A stretch of DNA of 64,000 nucleotides from Streptomyces graminofaciens (lineage in GTDB: Bacteria; Actinomycetota; Actinomycetes; Streptomycetales; Streptomycetaceae). A program made the position numbers and the translations under genes. The stretch's first letter is position 1; each line of letters begins with the position of its first letter. Below are positions 53,047 to 62,079 of this stretch, in pieces. Under the pieces are notes generated by a model. That model ran no database searches. It saw only the letters and a program-made list of their open reading frames with translations, and had not been told where the DNA came from. The stretch spans positions 4,494,001-4,558,000 of the forward strand of contig NZ_AP018448.1 in NCBI RefSeq assembly GCF_030294945.1, read 5' to 3'.

Positions 53047-54018
53047 ATGCCCGTCACGGTCGTCCGTTTCAACCTGGTCGAGCCCGACGCCACTCCCTCC
53101 TCTCTCCGGGCCCGCTACCGGGCCGCCGTCGAGATGGCCGCGTACGCCGATGAGCAGGGCCTCGGCACGGTGCAGACGGAGGAGCACCACGGGGTCGAGA
53201 ACAACTGGCTGCCGTCGCCGTTCGTCTTCGCGGGGGCGGTGTTCGGGGCCACCCGGCGTATCGCGGTCACGGTGTCGGCGGTGATCGGCCCGCTGCACGA
53301 CCCGCTGCGGCTGGCGGAGGACATCGCCGTGCTGGATCTGCTGAGCGGCGGCCGACTGGTGACGGTGGCCGGGATCGGATACCGGCCGGCGGAGTACGAG
53401 CGGGCCGGCGTCGACTGGAAGGGCCGGGGGCGGCTGCAGGACGAGCTGCTGGAGACCCTGCTGAAGGCGTGGACCGGTGAGCCTTTCGCCTACCGGGGCC
53501 GTACCGTCCGGGTCACCCCGCGCCCGGGCACCGAGCCGCATCCGCTGCTGCTGGTCGGCGGTTCGTCGAAGGCCGCGGCACGGCGGGCGGCGCGCCTCGG
53601 GCTCCCCTTCTTCCCCAGTGCGCATCTGCCCGAGCTGGAGTCGTACTACAAGGAGCGGCTCGTCGAGTACGGCACCGCGGGCTGGACGATGATGCCCGCC
53701 GCCGAGACCCCGCTGCTGCACATCGCCGAGGACCCGGACCGGGCGTGGGCCGCGTACGGCGGGCATTTCCTGCACGAGGCGCGGACGTACGCCTCCTGGC
53801 AGTCCGTCGGTGTGCGGTCGGCCGTGCGGTCGGGGGCCGCGACCGTGGAGGAGCTGCGGGCCGAGGGGGTGTACCGGATCCTCACGCCGGACCAGTGTGT
53901 GGCGCTGGGGCTCGACAACTACGTACTGCATCCGCTGGTGGGCGGGATGCCGGTGGAGGAGGGGTGGCGGGGGCTGCGGCTGTTCTGCGAGCGCGTGCTG
54001 CCCCGGCTCGACGGCTGA
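53047..54018 (+). CDS. LLM-class flavin-dependent oxidoreductase
   Basis: 323 residues of the luciferase-like monooxygenase fold: EMAAYADEQGLGTVQTEEHH, RIAVTVSAVIGPLHDPLRLA, EDIAVLDLLSGGRLVTVAGIGY and LLLVGGSSKAAARRAARLG. It binds FMN or F420; the substrate is unknown. The Streptomyces background makes F420 plausible. ATG at 53047 follows GAAGGGGG. Single gene, convergent with glcP. Confidence 0.88.
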   Translation: MPVTVVRFNLVEPDATPSSLRARYRAAVEMAAYADEQGLGTVQTEEHHGVENNWLPSPFVFAGAVFGATRRIAVTVSAVIGPLHDPLRLAEDIAVLDLLSGGRLVTVAGIGYRPAEYERAGVDWKGRGRLQDELLETLLKAWTGEPFAYRGRTVRVTPRPGTEPHPLLLVGGSSKAAARRAARLGLPFFPSAHLPELESYYKERLVEYGTAGWTMMPAAETPLLHIAEDPDRAWAAYGGHFLHEARTYASWQSVGVRSAVRSGAATVEELRAEGVYRILTPDQCVALGLDNYVLHPLVGGMPVEEGWRGLRLFCERVLPRLDG

Positions 54019-54049
54019 GGCCGAGCCGGGGTGGGGCGCGATCCGTCGA

Positions 54050-55468
54050 TCAGCCCATCTCCTCCAGCGTCTTGCCCTTCGTCTCCTTCACATACCTGAG
54101 GACGAACGGGATGGAGAGCGCGGCGAAGACGGTGTAGATCACGTACGTCAGCGAGAGGTTCCAGTCGGCCAGGGACGGGAAGCTCGCGGTGATGGCCCAG
54201 TTGGCGATCCACTGTGCGGAGGCGGCCACGCCCAGGGCGGCGGCGCGGATCCTGTTCGGGAACATCTCGCCGAGGAAGACCCAGACGACGACACCCCAGG
54301 AGAGGGCGAAGAAGAGGACGAAGACATGGGCGGCGACCAGGGCGACCCAGCCCTGCGTGGCCGGCAGTTTGCCGTCGACGAGGTCGAAGGAGAAGGCCCA
54401 GGCCTCCAGGGCCAGGCCGAGGGCCATGCCCACGGAACCGATGAGGGCGAGGGGTCTGCGGCCGATGCGGTCCACGAAGATCATCGCGATCACCGTGCCG
54501 ACGATGTTGATGATCGAGGTCGTGAAGGAGTAGAAGAACGACCCCGCCGGGTCGACGCCGACGGACTGCCACAGCGTGGAGGAGTAGTAGAACGCCACGT
54601 TGATGCCGACGAACTGCTGGAAGACCGACAGGCCGATACCGATCCAGACGATCGGCTTGAAGAACCAGGTACCGCCGAGCAGATCCTTGAACGTCGACTT
54701 GTGCTCGCTCTTCATGGCCTGTTCGATCTCGGCGACCCGGGCGTCCAGGTCGACGTCCCCGCCCTCGACCTCGGCGAGCACCTCGCGGGCGCGCTCGTCC
54801 CTGCCGACGGAGATCAGAAAGCGCGGGGACTCGGGGATCGCGAGGGAGAGCAGACCGTAGAGGACGGCCGGGATCACCATCACGCCGAGCATGACCTGCC
54901 AGGCCTCGAGCCCGAGCAGCTCACCGCGCTGGTCGCCGTCGGCGGCGTTCAGGATGCCCCAGTTGACGAGCTGGGAGATGGCGATGCCGACGACGATCGC
55001 GGCCTGCTGGAAGGAGCCGAGTCGTCCGCGGTACGCGGCGGGGGCGACCTCGGCGATGTAGGCGGGGCCGATCACGGAGGCCATGCCGATGGCGAAGCCG
55101 CCGACGATGCGCCAGAAGGCGAGGTCGTACAGGGAGAAGGGGAGCGCGGAGCCGAGGGCGCTGATGGTGAACAGCACGGCGGAGATCTGCATACAGCGGA
55201 TACGGCCGATCCGGTCGGCCATACGGCCGGCGGTGGCGGCGCCGATGGCACAGCCGATCAGCGCGATGGCGATGACCTGGGCCAGGGCCGCCGATCCGAT
55301 GTCGTAGCGGTGTCTGATGGCTTCGACGGCGCCGTTGATGACGGCACTGTCGTAGCCGAAGAGGAACCCGCCCATCGCGGCCGCCGCCGCGATGAAGATC
55401 ACATGGGAGAGATGCTCGGGATGAGCTTCCCGCACTTCTGAGCCGGATGCCCGCGCTGTTCTGGTCAC
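54050..55468 (-). CDS. glcP: Glucose permease GlcP (sugar porter family MFS)
   Basis: 472 residues with 12 membrane segments. Sugar-porter motifs are complete: GRMADRIGRIR, PESPRFLI, FQQFVGINVAFYYSS, DRIGRRPLALIG and ETKGKTLEEM. The length equals the S. coelicolor glucose transporter GlcP, and its position between smc and ftsY matches the chromosomal glcP1 locus. It imports glucose by proton symport, feeding glucose kinase. GTG at 55468 has GAGGAG six bases upstream. Promoter motifs lie ~105-135 bases upstream. Confidence 0.92.
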   Translation of the reverse strand: MTRTARASGSEVREAHPEHLSHVIFIAAAAAMGGFLFGYDSAVINGAVEAIRHRYDIGSAALAQVIAIALIGCAIGAATAGRMADRIGRIRCMQISAVLFTISALGSALPFSLYDLAFWRIVGGFAIGMASVIGPAYIAEVAPAAYRGRLGSFQQAAIVVGIAISQLVNWGILNAADGDQRGELLGLEAWQVMLGVMVIPAVLYGLLSLAIPESPRFLISVGRDERAREVLAEVEGGDVDLDARVAEIEQAMKSEHKSTFKDLLGGTWFFKPIVWIGIGLSVFQQFVGINVAFYYSSTLWQSVGVDPAGSFFYSFTTSIINIVGTVIAMIFVDRIGRRPLALIGSVGMALGLALEAWAFSFDLVDGKLPATQGWVALVAAHVFVLFFALSWGVVVWVFLGEMFPNRIRAAALGVAASAQWIANWAITASFPSLADWNLSLTYVIYTVFAALSIPFVLRYVKETKGKTLEEMG

Positions 55469-55573
55469 GTGTACTCCTCGTGCCACCGGCAACGCCGCCG
55501 GTGTGGGGGGAACCCTTCCCAGTGGCACACGGCTCATGCCGACCACCACCTGAAGGTAAAAGCAACGTTCCCG

Positions 55574-55601
55574 AGACTATGCCTTCAGTTTTCGAAGTCA
55601 A
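55574..55601 (-). promoter_or_regulatory. Candidate glcP promoter
   Basis: On the minus strand TTGACT (55601-55596) and TAGTCT (55579-55574) are separated by 16 bases, close to vegetative promoter spacing. The predicted leader before the GTG at 55468 is about 100 bases. Confidence 0.55.
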
Positions 55602-55678
55602 CAGGCGGATATGAGCCAACAAAGGCAAGGCGGCAAGCATCCTGTGTTCAAGATTTGAAGGAATGGAAACGGGTCACG

Positions 55679-58600
55679 TCAGCGGAGCCGCTGGCTGATC
55701 ACCTTCGACACGCCGTCACCCTGCATGGATACGCCGTACAGCGCGTCGGCGACCTCCATGGTCCGCTTCTGGTGGGTGATCACGATCAGCTGCGAGGCCT
55801 CCTGCAGCTCCTGCATGATCCGGATCAGTCGCTGAAGGTTGGTGTCGTCGAGCGCGGCCTCGACCTCGTCCATGACGTAGAAGGGGCTGGGCCGCGCCTT
55901 GAAGATCGACACCAGCATCGCGACGGCGGTCAGCGACCGCTCGCCACCGGAGAGCAGCGAGAGCCGCTTGACCTTCTTGCCGGGTGGCCGCGCCTCGACG
56001 TCCACACCCGTGGTGAGCATGTTGTCGGGATCGGTCAGGAGCAGCCGCCCCTCGCCGCCCGGGAAGAGCCGGCTGAAGACACCCTCGAACTCCCGGGCCG
56101 TGTCCCGGTACGCCTCGGTGAAGACCTGCTCGACGCGCTCGTCGACCTCCTTCACCACCTGAAGCAGATCGGCACGGGTCTTCTTCAGGTCCTCCAGCTG
56201 CTCGCTGAGGAACTTGTGGCGTTCCTCCAGCGCGGCGAACTCCTCCAGCGCCAGCGGGTTGACCTTGCCGAGCTGCTGGTACGCCCGCTCGGCCGCCTTG
56301 AGCCGCCGTTCCTGCTCGGCCCGGTGGAACTGCTTCGGCTGGTTCCGGGGATGTTCCGGGTCCTCGGGCAGCTCCTCCCCCTCTGCCGGGGGCGACGGCG
56401 GCACGAGCTGGTCGGGCCCGTACTCGGCCACCAGCCCGGCCGGTTCGACGCCCAGCTCCTCCAGCGCCTTCGCCTCCAGCTGCTCGATCCGCATCCGCTT
56501 CTCGGCGCCGAGCACCTCGCCCCGGTGCACGGAGTCGGTCAGCTTGTCCAGCTCGGCCTTGAGGTCACGCCCCGCGCTCCGCGCCTGGGTGAGTTCCTGC
56601 TCCCGGCGCGCCTTGGCGGTCTCTGCGGCGGTGCGCTCCTCGTCGGCGCGTACGAGGGAGACGTCGACGTGCGTGAGGAGCTGCCGGGCGCCGGACGCGA
56701 CGGCCTCCGCGACGGCGGCCTCGTGCCGCAGCCGGGCCCGGCGCTGCTCGGCCCGCGCCCGCGCCTCGCGCTCGGCGCGTGCGGCCCGGTCGAGCGAATC
56801 GGCGCGCCCCGCAAGTCCCTTGACCCGCTCCTCGTGCGTACGCGCCTGGAGCCGGGCCTCCATCTCGGTCTGCCGAGCGTTGGCCCCGTCGGCGGCCAGC
56901 CGATCCCGTACGGAGGTGTCGGGCTCCTCCTCGACGGGCATCTCCTCGGCCACGGCGAGCCGTTCGGCCAGCTCCTCGGCTTCTTCCACGGCCCTGTCGA
57001 GCGCCTCCTGGGCCCGTGCGGCCGCCGCGGTGGACCGCTCGGCCTCTCCCGCGGCGCCCCTCGCCTGCCCGGCCAGCCGCCCGAGTTGCTGGGCGACCGC
57101 CGACTTCTCCCGCTCGGCCGCCCGGCGCCGCTCGCCCAGCTCCTCGACGAGTCCGGCCCGGCCGCGGCGCACCTCGACCGCCGCCTGCTGGGCCTCGGCC
57201 AACGCCTCGCACCGCACGGCGAGTTCCGCCAGCTCGGCCGCCGCCTCGTCGACGGAGGCCTGCACCTCCAGCAGGCTCGGCGCCCCGGCCGACCCGCCGT
57301 GCGCGAAGTGCGCCCCGAGCAGATCTCCTTCGGCGGTCACCGCGGTGAGGTCGGGGCGCGCGTGGACAAGATCCTCGGCGTCTTCGAGGGTGCCCACGAC
57401 CACGATGCCGCGCAGCAACCGCCGTACGGCGGGCATGAGTTCGGCGGGACCTCGCACGAGGTCGGCGGCGAAGGGAGGGCCGGCGGCGCGTACGGCCGCG
57501 GGGTCCGCCGAGATGGGGAGCCGCTCGTCGCGGTGAGCGTTCTGGTGGGCGGGCCCGTCTCCGTGCGAGCCGGCCTGCACTGCGGTGGCAGTGGCTCGCG
57601 ATCCGTCCGGGGCGCCGGGATCACCCGCCTCGTGCGCGAGGGCGCCCGGGTCTGCCGGTCTCGCGATGCCAGGGGCACCGACGCCGTTCCCGTCGCGCGC
57701 CGGGGCGCCCGCGTCATCCGGCCCCGCGCTGCCGGAAGCGTCCTGTGCGCCGCCGAATGCGGCGCCCGGCTCACCACCGCGGATCATGCCGGCCGGGTTC
57801 GCCCCGGCGATACGGCCGCTCTCGTCGGCCGCCTCGCCCCACCCGCCGATGCCTCGTATCCTGCTCCCGCCTTCGGCGTCCTCGGCGCCTCGCTCCGCTC
57901 GGGCGGCCTCGGCACCGGCGGCGTCCGAGGCGTCTCCCCGGCCCGAGCCCACGACCCCCAGGCGCTCACCGGCCGGCCCCTCCGGCGCCCCCGCCAGCAG
58001 CAGGGCGGCCCGTCCGGCGTCCTGTTTGCGCAGCAGGCGGATCGCTTCCGCCGCCGAGGCCGGGGTCGTGACCGCGATGGCGTCCGCCGCGGCACCGAAG
58101 GCTGCGGCCAGGGCGACCTCGTGGCCCGGGGTCACGGTCAGCAGTTCCGCGGCCGGGCCCAGCAATCCGCCCAGCCGGTCCTTCGCGCTCAGCAGCGCCC
58201 CAGTGCCGTCCTTGCGGCGCAGGCCGAGCGACAGCGCCTCGTGGCGGGCCTGGGTCGCGGCGCGCCGGCGTTCGGCGGTGGTGGTGGCCTCGCGGGCGGC
58301 GGTGAGGGCGGCCTCGGCCTCGGCGAGGGCCCGCTTGGCCGCCTCGTGCTGCTCGGCCAGGTCGGCGTCGCCCGCGTCGAGGCCGTCGACCTCGGCCTTC
58401 AGCGCCTCGTACTCCTCCTGAGCCGTGACGGCACGTTCCTGCGCCTCGTCGCGGGCGGCGGCGAGGCGGTCGATCTCGGCTCTGGCGGAGGCCGCGCGGG
58501 AGCGGGCGGCGTTGACCTGGCCGCCCAGGCGGGCGAGGCTCTCGCGGCGGTCGGCGATGGAGCGGGCGACGTCCTTGAGCCGGCGCTCCTCGACCGCCAG

Positions 58601-59704
58601 CTCGCGCTCCAGGTCGGCCCGGTGCGCGACCGTGTCCTCCAGGGCCCGCTCGGCCGCCTCCAGAGCCGCCTCCAGCTCGGCCTCCTGTTCGCGGATGCGA
58701 GCGGCCTCGCGCTCCATGTCCTCGGGGTCGCGGCCGCGCCGCTCCTCGGGGGGCGTGGAGGTGGCGCTCTTCACGCGGGCCTCGGCCAGGGAGATCGTGC
58801 CGCGTACGCGCTCGGCGAGCTGCGACAGCTCGTACCAGGTCTGCTGGGCGCGCTGGAGGCGTGGGGTGAGGCGGCGTACCTCGTCCTCCAGGAGTGCCTC
58901 CCGCTGGAGCGCCTTGCGCAGCTCGGCCTCGGCGGCCTCCTTGCGCTCCTTCAGCGCGGCCTCGTCGGCGACCTCGTTCTGGAGCGCCTGGCGGAGTCGT
59001 ACGAGATCGTCGGCCAGCAGTCTGAGGCGGGCGTCCCGCAGGTCCGCCTGGATGACGGCGGCCCTTCTCGCGACCGCGGCCTGGCGGCCCAGGGGTTTGA
59101 GCTGGCGGCGCAGCTCGTCCGTGAGGTCCTGGACGCGGGCGAGGTTGGCCTGCATCGCGTCGAGTTTTCTGAGCGCCTTCTCCTTGCGCTTGCGGTGCTT
59201 GAGGACGCCGGCGGCCTCCTCGATGAAGGCGCGGCGGCCCATGGGGTCGGCGTGCAGAACGGAGTCGAGCTGGCCCTGGCCGACGATGACGTGCATCTCG
59301 CGGCCGATGCCGGAGTCGGACAGCAGTTCCTGGATGTCGAGCAGACGGCAGGTGTCGCCGTTGATCTGGTACTCGCTGCCGCCGTTGCGGAACATGATCC
59401 GGGTGATCGTGACCTCGGCGTACTCGATCGGCAGGGCGCCGTCGGAGTTGTCGATGGTCAGGGACACCTCGGCGCGGCCGAGCGGCGGGCGGCCGGTGGT
59501 GCCGGCGAAGATGACGTCCTCCATCTTGCCGCCGCGCAGTGACTTGGCGCCCTGCTCGCCCATGACCCAGCTGAGCGCGTCCACGACATTGGATTTGCCC
59601 GAGCCGTTGGGACCCACGACACAGGTGATGCCCGGCTCGAACCGCAGTGTGGTCGCCGAGGCGAACGATTTGAACCCGCGGAGGGTCAGGGCCTTGAGGT
59701 GCAC
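55679..59704 (-). CDS. smc: Chromosome segregation protein Smc with enlarged hinge insertion
   Basis: 1341 residues, about 155 longer than the S. coelicolor Smc of 1186. Walker A is VVGPNGSGKSN (~residues 29-39) and the signature with Walker B is LLSGGERSLTAVAML then FYVMDEVEAALDD near the C-terminus. Long coiled coils flank a hinge whose conserved halves are GGLLGPAAELLTVTPGHEV and GPAELMPAVRRLLRGIVVVG. Between them lies a Gly/Ala/Asp-rich stretch at about residues 575-737 that accounts for the extra length. GTG at 59704 is chosen from the conserved start HLKALTLRGFKSF. Smc with ScpAB compacts chromosomes during sporulation. Confidence 0.96.
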   Translation of the reverse strand: MHLKALTLRGFKSFASATTLRFEPGITCVVGPNGSGKSNVVDALSWVMGEQGAKSLRGGKMEDVIFAGTTGRPPLGRAEVSLTIDNSDGALPIEYAEVTITRIMFRNGGSEYQINGDTCRLLDIQELLSDSGIGREMHVIVGQGQLDSVLHADPMGRRAFIEEAAGVLKHRKRKEKALRKLDAMQANLARVQDLTDELRRQLKPLGRQAAVARRAAVIQADLRDARLRLLADDLVRLRQALQNEVADEAALKERKEAAEAELRKALQREALLEDEVRRLTPRLQRAQQTWYELSQLAERVRGTISLAEARVKSATSTPPEERRGRDPEDMEREAARIREQEAELEAALEAAERALEDTVAHRADLERELAVEERRLKDVARSIADRRESLARLGGQVNAARSRAASARAEIDRLAAARDEAQERAVTAQEEYEALKAEVDGLDAGDADLAEQHEAAKRALAEAEAALTAAREATTTAERRRAATQARHEALSLGLRRKDGTGALLSAKDRLGGLLGPAAELLTVTPGHEVALAAAFGAAADAIAVTTPASAAEAIRLLRKQDAGRAALLLAGAPEGPAGERLGVVGSGRGDASDAAGAEAARAERGAEDAEGGSRIRGIGGWGEAADESGRIAGANPAGMIRGGEPGAAFGGAQDASGSAGPDDAGAPARDGNGVGAPGIARPADPGALAHEAGDPGAPDGSRATATAVQAGSHGDGPAHQNAHRDERLPISADPAAVRAAGPPFAADLVRGPAELMPAVRRLLRGIVVVGTLEDAEDLVHARPDLTAVTAEGDLLGAHFAHGGSAGAPSLLEVQASVDEAAAELAELAVRCEALAEAQQAAVEVRRGRAGLVEELGERRRAAEREKSAVAQQLGRLAGQARGAAGEAERSTAAAARAQEALDRAVEEAEELAERLAVAEEMPVEEEPDTSVRDRLAADGANARQTEMEARLQARTHEERVKGLAGRADSLDRAARAEREARARAEQRRARLRHEAAVAEAVASGARQLLTHVDVSLVRADEERTAAETAKARREQELTQARSAGRDLKAELDKLTDSVHRGEVLGAEKRMRIEQLEAKALEELGVEPAGLVAEYGPDQLVPPSPPAEGEELPEDPEHPRNQPKQFHRAEQERRLKAAERAYQQLGKVNPLALEEFAALEERHKFLSEQLEDLKKTRADLLQVVKEVDERVEQVFTEAYRDTAREFEGVFSRLFPGGEGRLLLTDPDNMLTTGVDVEARPPGKKVKRLSLLSGGERSLTAVAMLVSIFKARPSPFYVMDEVEAALDDTNLQRLIRIMQELQEASQLIVITHQKRTMEVADALYGVSMQGDGVSKVISQRLR

Positions 59705-59890
59705 GCCGCCGGACTCTACCTCCCGCGTCCATCTCACTCCATGAACGCACGGTTTCCCGCGGTTTCACCCATGAACGTGCAGGGCACATCAGACGTTAAA
59801 GAGAGTGAGGGCGTACCGGGCCACGGGGCCGAGGACTCGAAGCCGACAGGGGGACGGCGGGGGCCGGGGACGACGGGGACATCGCGGGGG

Positions 59891-59922
59891 AAAGAAAAAG
59901 GGACGCCCAGAAGGCGCCCCTT
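59891..59922 (-). terminator. Rho-independent terminator after the small coiled-coil gene
   Basis: On the minus strand AAGGGGCGCC and GGGCGTCCCTT form a stem with a 4-5 base loop, followed by TTTTTCTTTC, a clear T-run. It lies about 75 bases past the stop of the 66-residue gene. The remaining 59705-59998 shows nothing else I can support. Confidence 0.75.
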
Positions 59923-59998
59923 GCAGATCTGACAACTTAGCGGTTGATACGAGCAGCCCAACCACTGCTGTCGTGGTGCGATTGCTGCGATGCAGTGA

Positions 59999-60199
59999 TC
60001 AGGTGAGCGCAGGCTCCGCCTGGCGTGCGTCGAGCTCCATGAGCGAGTCGTGAGAAGCGGCAGCCGTCAGCGCGTCGTTCTCCGCCTGGATTCGTCCGAG
60101 CTCGGATTCCAGGTCCTGGACGCGCTGCTGGAGCCGTCGCATCTCGGCGAGAAGTCGCGGGTCGGAGCCGCCGACGTAACCGAGAAGCGCCTTTGCCAT
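59999..60199 (-). CDS. 66-residue conserved small coiled-coil protein
   Basis: The product begins MAKALLGYVGGSDPRLL and continues in a leucine/glutamate-rich coiled coil (EMRRLQQRVQDLESELGRIQ). I recall near-identical small proteins in many Streptomyces genomes beside smc, with no known function. ATG at 60199 has GGAGG 10 bases upstream and the gene ends in a T-rich terminator, so it is a real short transcript. Confidence 0.8.
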   Translation of the reverse strand: MAKALLGYVGGSDPRLLAEMRRLQQRVQDLESELGRIQAENDALTAAASHDSLMELDARQAEPALT

Positions 60200-60589
60200 G
60201 ATGGATGGTCCTCCACACTGAGTGACCGACCGAAGCGGTGTGGGTCGTGAGGGAATCGCACCCGCGATGCTTGGCACTGTTGAGTTTCCGCTGCCGTTCA
60301 ACCATGCCAAACAGCTAAGGTGCGCGGGGCTTTCAGCGTCTCACCAAAAAGTTTGACGGTCAACACGATCACGCCCCGTATTGGTGGCGTCCCGGCACGG
60401 CCAAGCCCTCACAAGGGCGGCGCTACGACTGCTGCGGGGCCCTCGGGGTGAGGGGATCATCCTTGTCGCGGAGCCTGCCACGACAAGCCCGTCTTGGCAA
60501 CCACCAGCACGTTTCCACTTTGTGCATGCTTCCGGCATATGCCAGTGGCGTGACCCTCCGCTCTCTCCGCCCCGATCCGCAGAACCGGG
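60200..60589. other. 390-base gap with weak motifs only
   Basis: Contains the leader of the 66-residue gene, a TTGAC-G-GTCAA inverted repeat near 60352-60362, and a stretch resembling a tRNA T-arm near 60250 that lacks a matching acceptor stem. No gene I can support. Confidence 0.35.
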
Positions 60590-60871
60590 TCAGCGGATGG
60601 CGAACCCCTCATAACCCCCGCGCGGTGTGTCCCAGATCTCGGTGACACCGTCCACGCGCCCGGGCGTGTCGTCACTCTGGAGCCACTCCAGCAGGCCCTC
60701 GCACGCGCCTCGCGGGCCCTCCGCGACCACCTGAACCCGTCCGTCGGCCAAATTGAGAGCAAAGCCACTCAGCTCGCCGATCTCCAGCGCCCTGGCCCTG
60801 GTGAACCAGCGGAAACCCACACCTTGCACCTGTCCGCGCACCCACGCGACCAGCCGTACGTCGTCACTCAT
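60590..60871 (-). CDS. acyP: Acylphosphatase
   Basis: 93 residues, the normal size. The catalytic signature [13 protein letters not shown] holds the essential Arg; the second motif [20 protein letters not shown] contains the catalytic Asn. It hydrolyses acyl phosphates. It lies alone between the small coiled-coil gene and the CAP protein, on the strand shared with smc. Confidence 0.95.
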   Translation of the reverse strand: MSDDVRLVAWVRGQVQGVGFRWFTRARALEIGELSGFALNLADGRVQVVAEGPRGACEGLLEWLQSDDTPGRVDGVTEIWDTPRGGYEGFAIR

Positions 60872-60946
60872 GGCTGCACGCTAACGGGCCAATGTCTCCT
60901 GGGGCTCACCCTCCCCACCCGCCATGCTGTACCGTCCCCACCCAAT

Positions 60947-61005
60947 GAATCTCATATGAAACTCACTCCTTAGTGTGAGATTCGTGAAGACGTTGATCAC
61001 AACGT
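60947..61005. promoter_or_regulatory. Cluster of inverted repeats upstream of the CAP-domain gene
   Basis: GAATCTCA (60947-60954) and TGAGATTC (60976-60983) form perfect 8-bp arms, with inner arms CTCAC/GTGAG. ACGTTG (60990-60995) and CAACGT (61000-61005) form a second perfect pair. The cluster lies 40-100 bases upstream of the CAP gene start, in an A/T-richer stretch. Confidence 0.5.
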
Positions 61006-61045
61006 TGACAGCGGGACCACCGCTAGGGACGAGGAAGGCCAGGAA

Positions 61046-61999
61046 ATGGGACGCCACCGACGCCACGCCGCCGGCCGCGCCGCCAGTGGCCGCGCCGCCG
61101 GGGTCACGAACAGCATCGCCCCGGAGGACTACGGCCCCGAGAACCTGTACGGGTTCGCCGCAGTCCTGGAAGCCGATGCCCAGGCCGCACGCGGAGGGCG
61201 CTCGCGCCGCCGCAAGAAGAAGGCCGTGACGCCCGTCAAGACCGGCCTGCTCGGCGTGTCCGCCGCCGTCGCCATCGGTACGGCCGCGGTGGCCACCGGA
61301 GTGCTGCCGGGCGGCGACAAGTACACGGTCAGCGGGGGCAACAGTTCCGACACCGTGGTGCCGGCCGGTTCCCCGACGGGCGCGGCCACCCAGCAGGGCG
61401 GTACGGACGGCGCCGCGCAGGAGCGCGAGGACGAGTCCACGAGCCGGGACGCCGAGCGCGAGGCCTCGCCGTCGACCGGCCCGTCCGAATCTGCCGAGCC
61501 GTCGAAGAAGCCCGAGAAGGAGAAGAAGGGCAACTCGGGCTCGAAGCAGAACAACGGCAAGAAGCCCTCCGCCAAGCCCACCAAGGAGAAGGAGACCGTC
61601 GCCCCGATCGAGGTCTCCGCGGAGACGGCGGCCGAGGCCCAGGTCCTGAAGCTGGTCAACGAGGAGCGGGCCAAGGCCGGCTGCAGCCCGGTCGCGGCGA
61701 ACAGCTCGCTGGCGAAGCTGGCGGAGACGTTCAGCAAGGACATGGCCACCCGCGGTTTCTTCGACCACACCGACCCCGACGGCGACGACCCGTGGGACCG
61801 CGCGGCCACGCTCGGGATCACCGGTCTCGGCGGCGAGAACATAGCCCGGGGCCAGGCCACCGCCGAGGCGGTCATGGAAGCCTGGATGAACAGCCCCGGC
61901 CACAAGGCGAACATCCTGAACTGCGACTTCAAGACCCTCGGCGTAGGTGTGTACATGGCCGACGGCGGGCCTTGGTGGACGCAGGACTTCGGCTACTGA
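61046..61999 (+). CDS. CAP (SCP/PR1-like) domain surface protein
   Basis: 317 residues. A basic N-terminus (RRRKKKAVTPVKTG) precedes a membrane helix (LLGVSAAVAIGTAAVATGVL), then a low-complexity Ser/Lys/Glu-rich linker of ~100 residues. The C-terminal CAP domain is typical: VLKLVNEERAKAGCSPVA, FDHTDPDGDDPWDRA, GGENIARGQATAEAVMEAWM and NSPGHKANILNCDFKTLGVG. It would face the outside. CAP function in streptomycetes is unknown. ATG at 61046 begins MGRHRRHAAG. Confidence 0.9.
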   Translation: MGRHRRHAAGRAASGRAAGVTNSIAPEDYGPENLYGFAAVLEADAQAARGGRSRRRKKKAVTPVKTGLLGVSAAVAIGTAAVATGVLPGGDKYTVSGGNSSDTVVPAGSPTGAATQQGGTDGAAQEREDESTSRDAEREASPSTGPSESAEPSKKPEKEKKGNSGSKQNNGKKPSAKPTKEKETVAPIEVSAETAAEAQVLKLVNEERAKAGCSPVAANSSLAKLAETFSKDMATRGFFDHTDPDGDDPWDRAATLGITGLGGENIARGQATAEAVMEAWMNSPGHKANILNCDFKTLGVGVYMADGGPWWTQDFGY

Positions 62000-62020
62000 G
62001 CCGACGGGAAGCCCCTCAGT

Positions 62021-62056
62021 CGCTAACCAGAAGTTAGTGCACCCTTCTGGTTAGCG
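62021..62056. promoter_or_regulatory. 13-bp perfect inverted repeat upstream of the HxlR regulator
   Basis: CGCTAACCAGAAG (62021-62033) and CTTCTGGTTAGCG (62044-62056) are exact inverted copies around a 10-base centre. It lies 23 bases before the HxlR start and 21 bases after the CAP stop, so it could be the regulator's own operator or the CAP gene's terminator. TATGCT at 62068-62073 may be a -10 element. Confidence 0.7.
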
Positions 62057-62079
62057 CTGTGCCGAAGTATGCTCGAGGT

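Noticed and set aside
54000..54050. Missing terminator between the LLM gene and glcP
   Set aside because: The convergent gap is only ~30 bases with no hairpin; short convergent gaps are common, so nothing unusual is claimed.
57345..57990. Overlapping open frames inside the Smc hinge insert
   Set aside because: High-G+C sequence keeps all frames open; the smc frame joins conserved parts on both sides, so these are shadows.
60230..60320. Possible tRNA on the minus strand (sequence resembling a T-arm and GGTGCGATTCCC)
   Set aside because: No matching acceptor stem, D-arm or anticodon arm could be paired; only the T-arm-like stretch fits.
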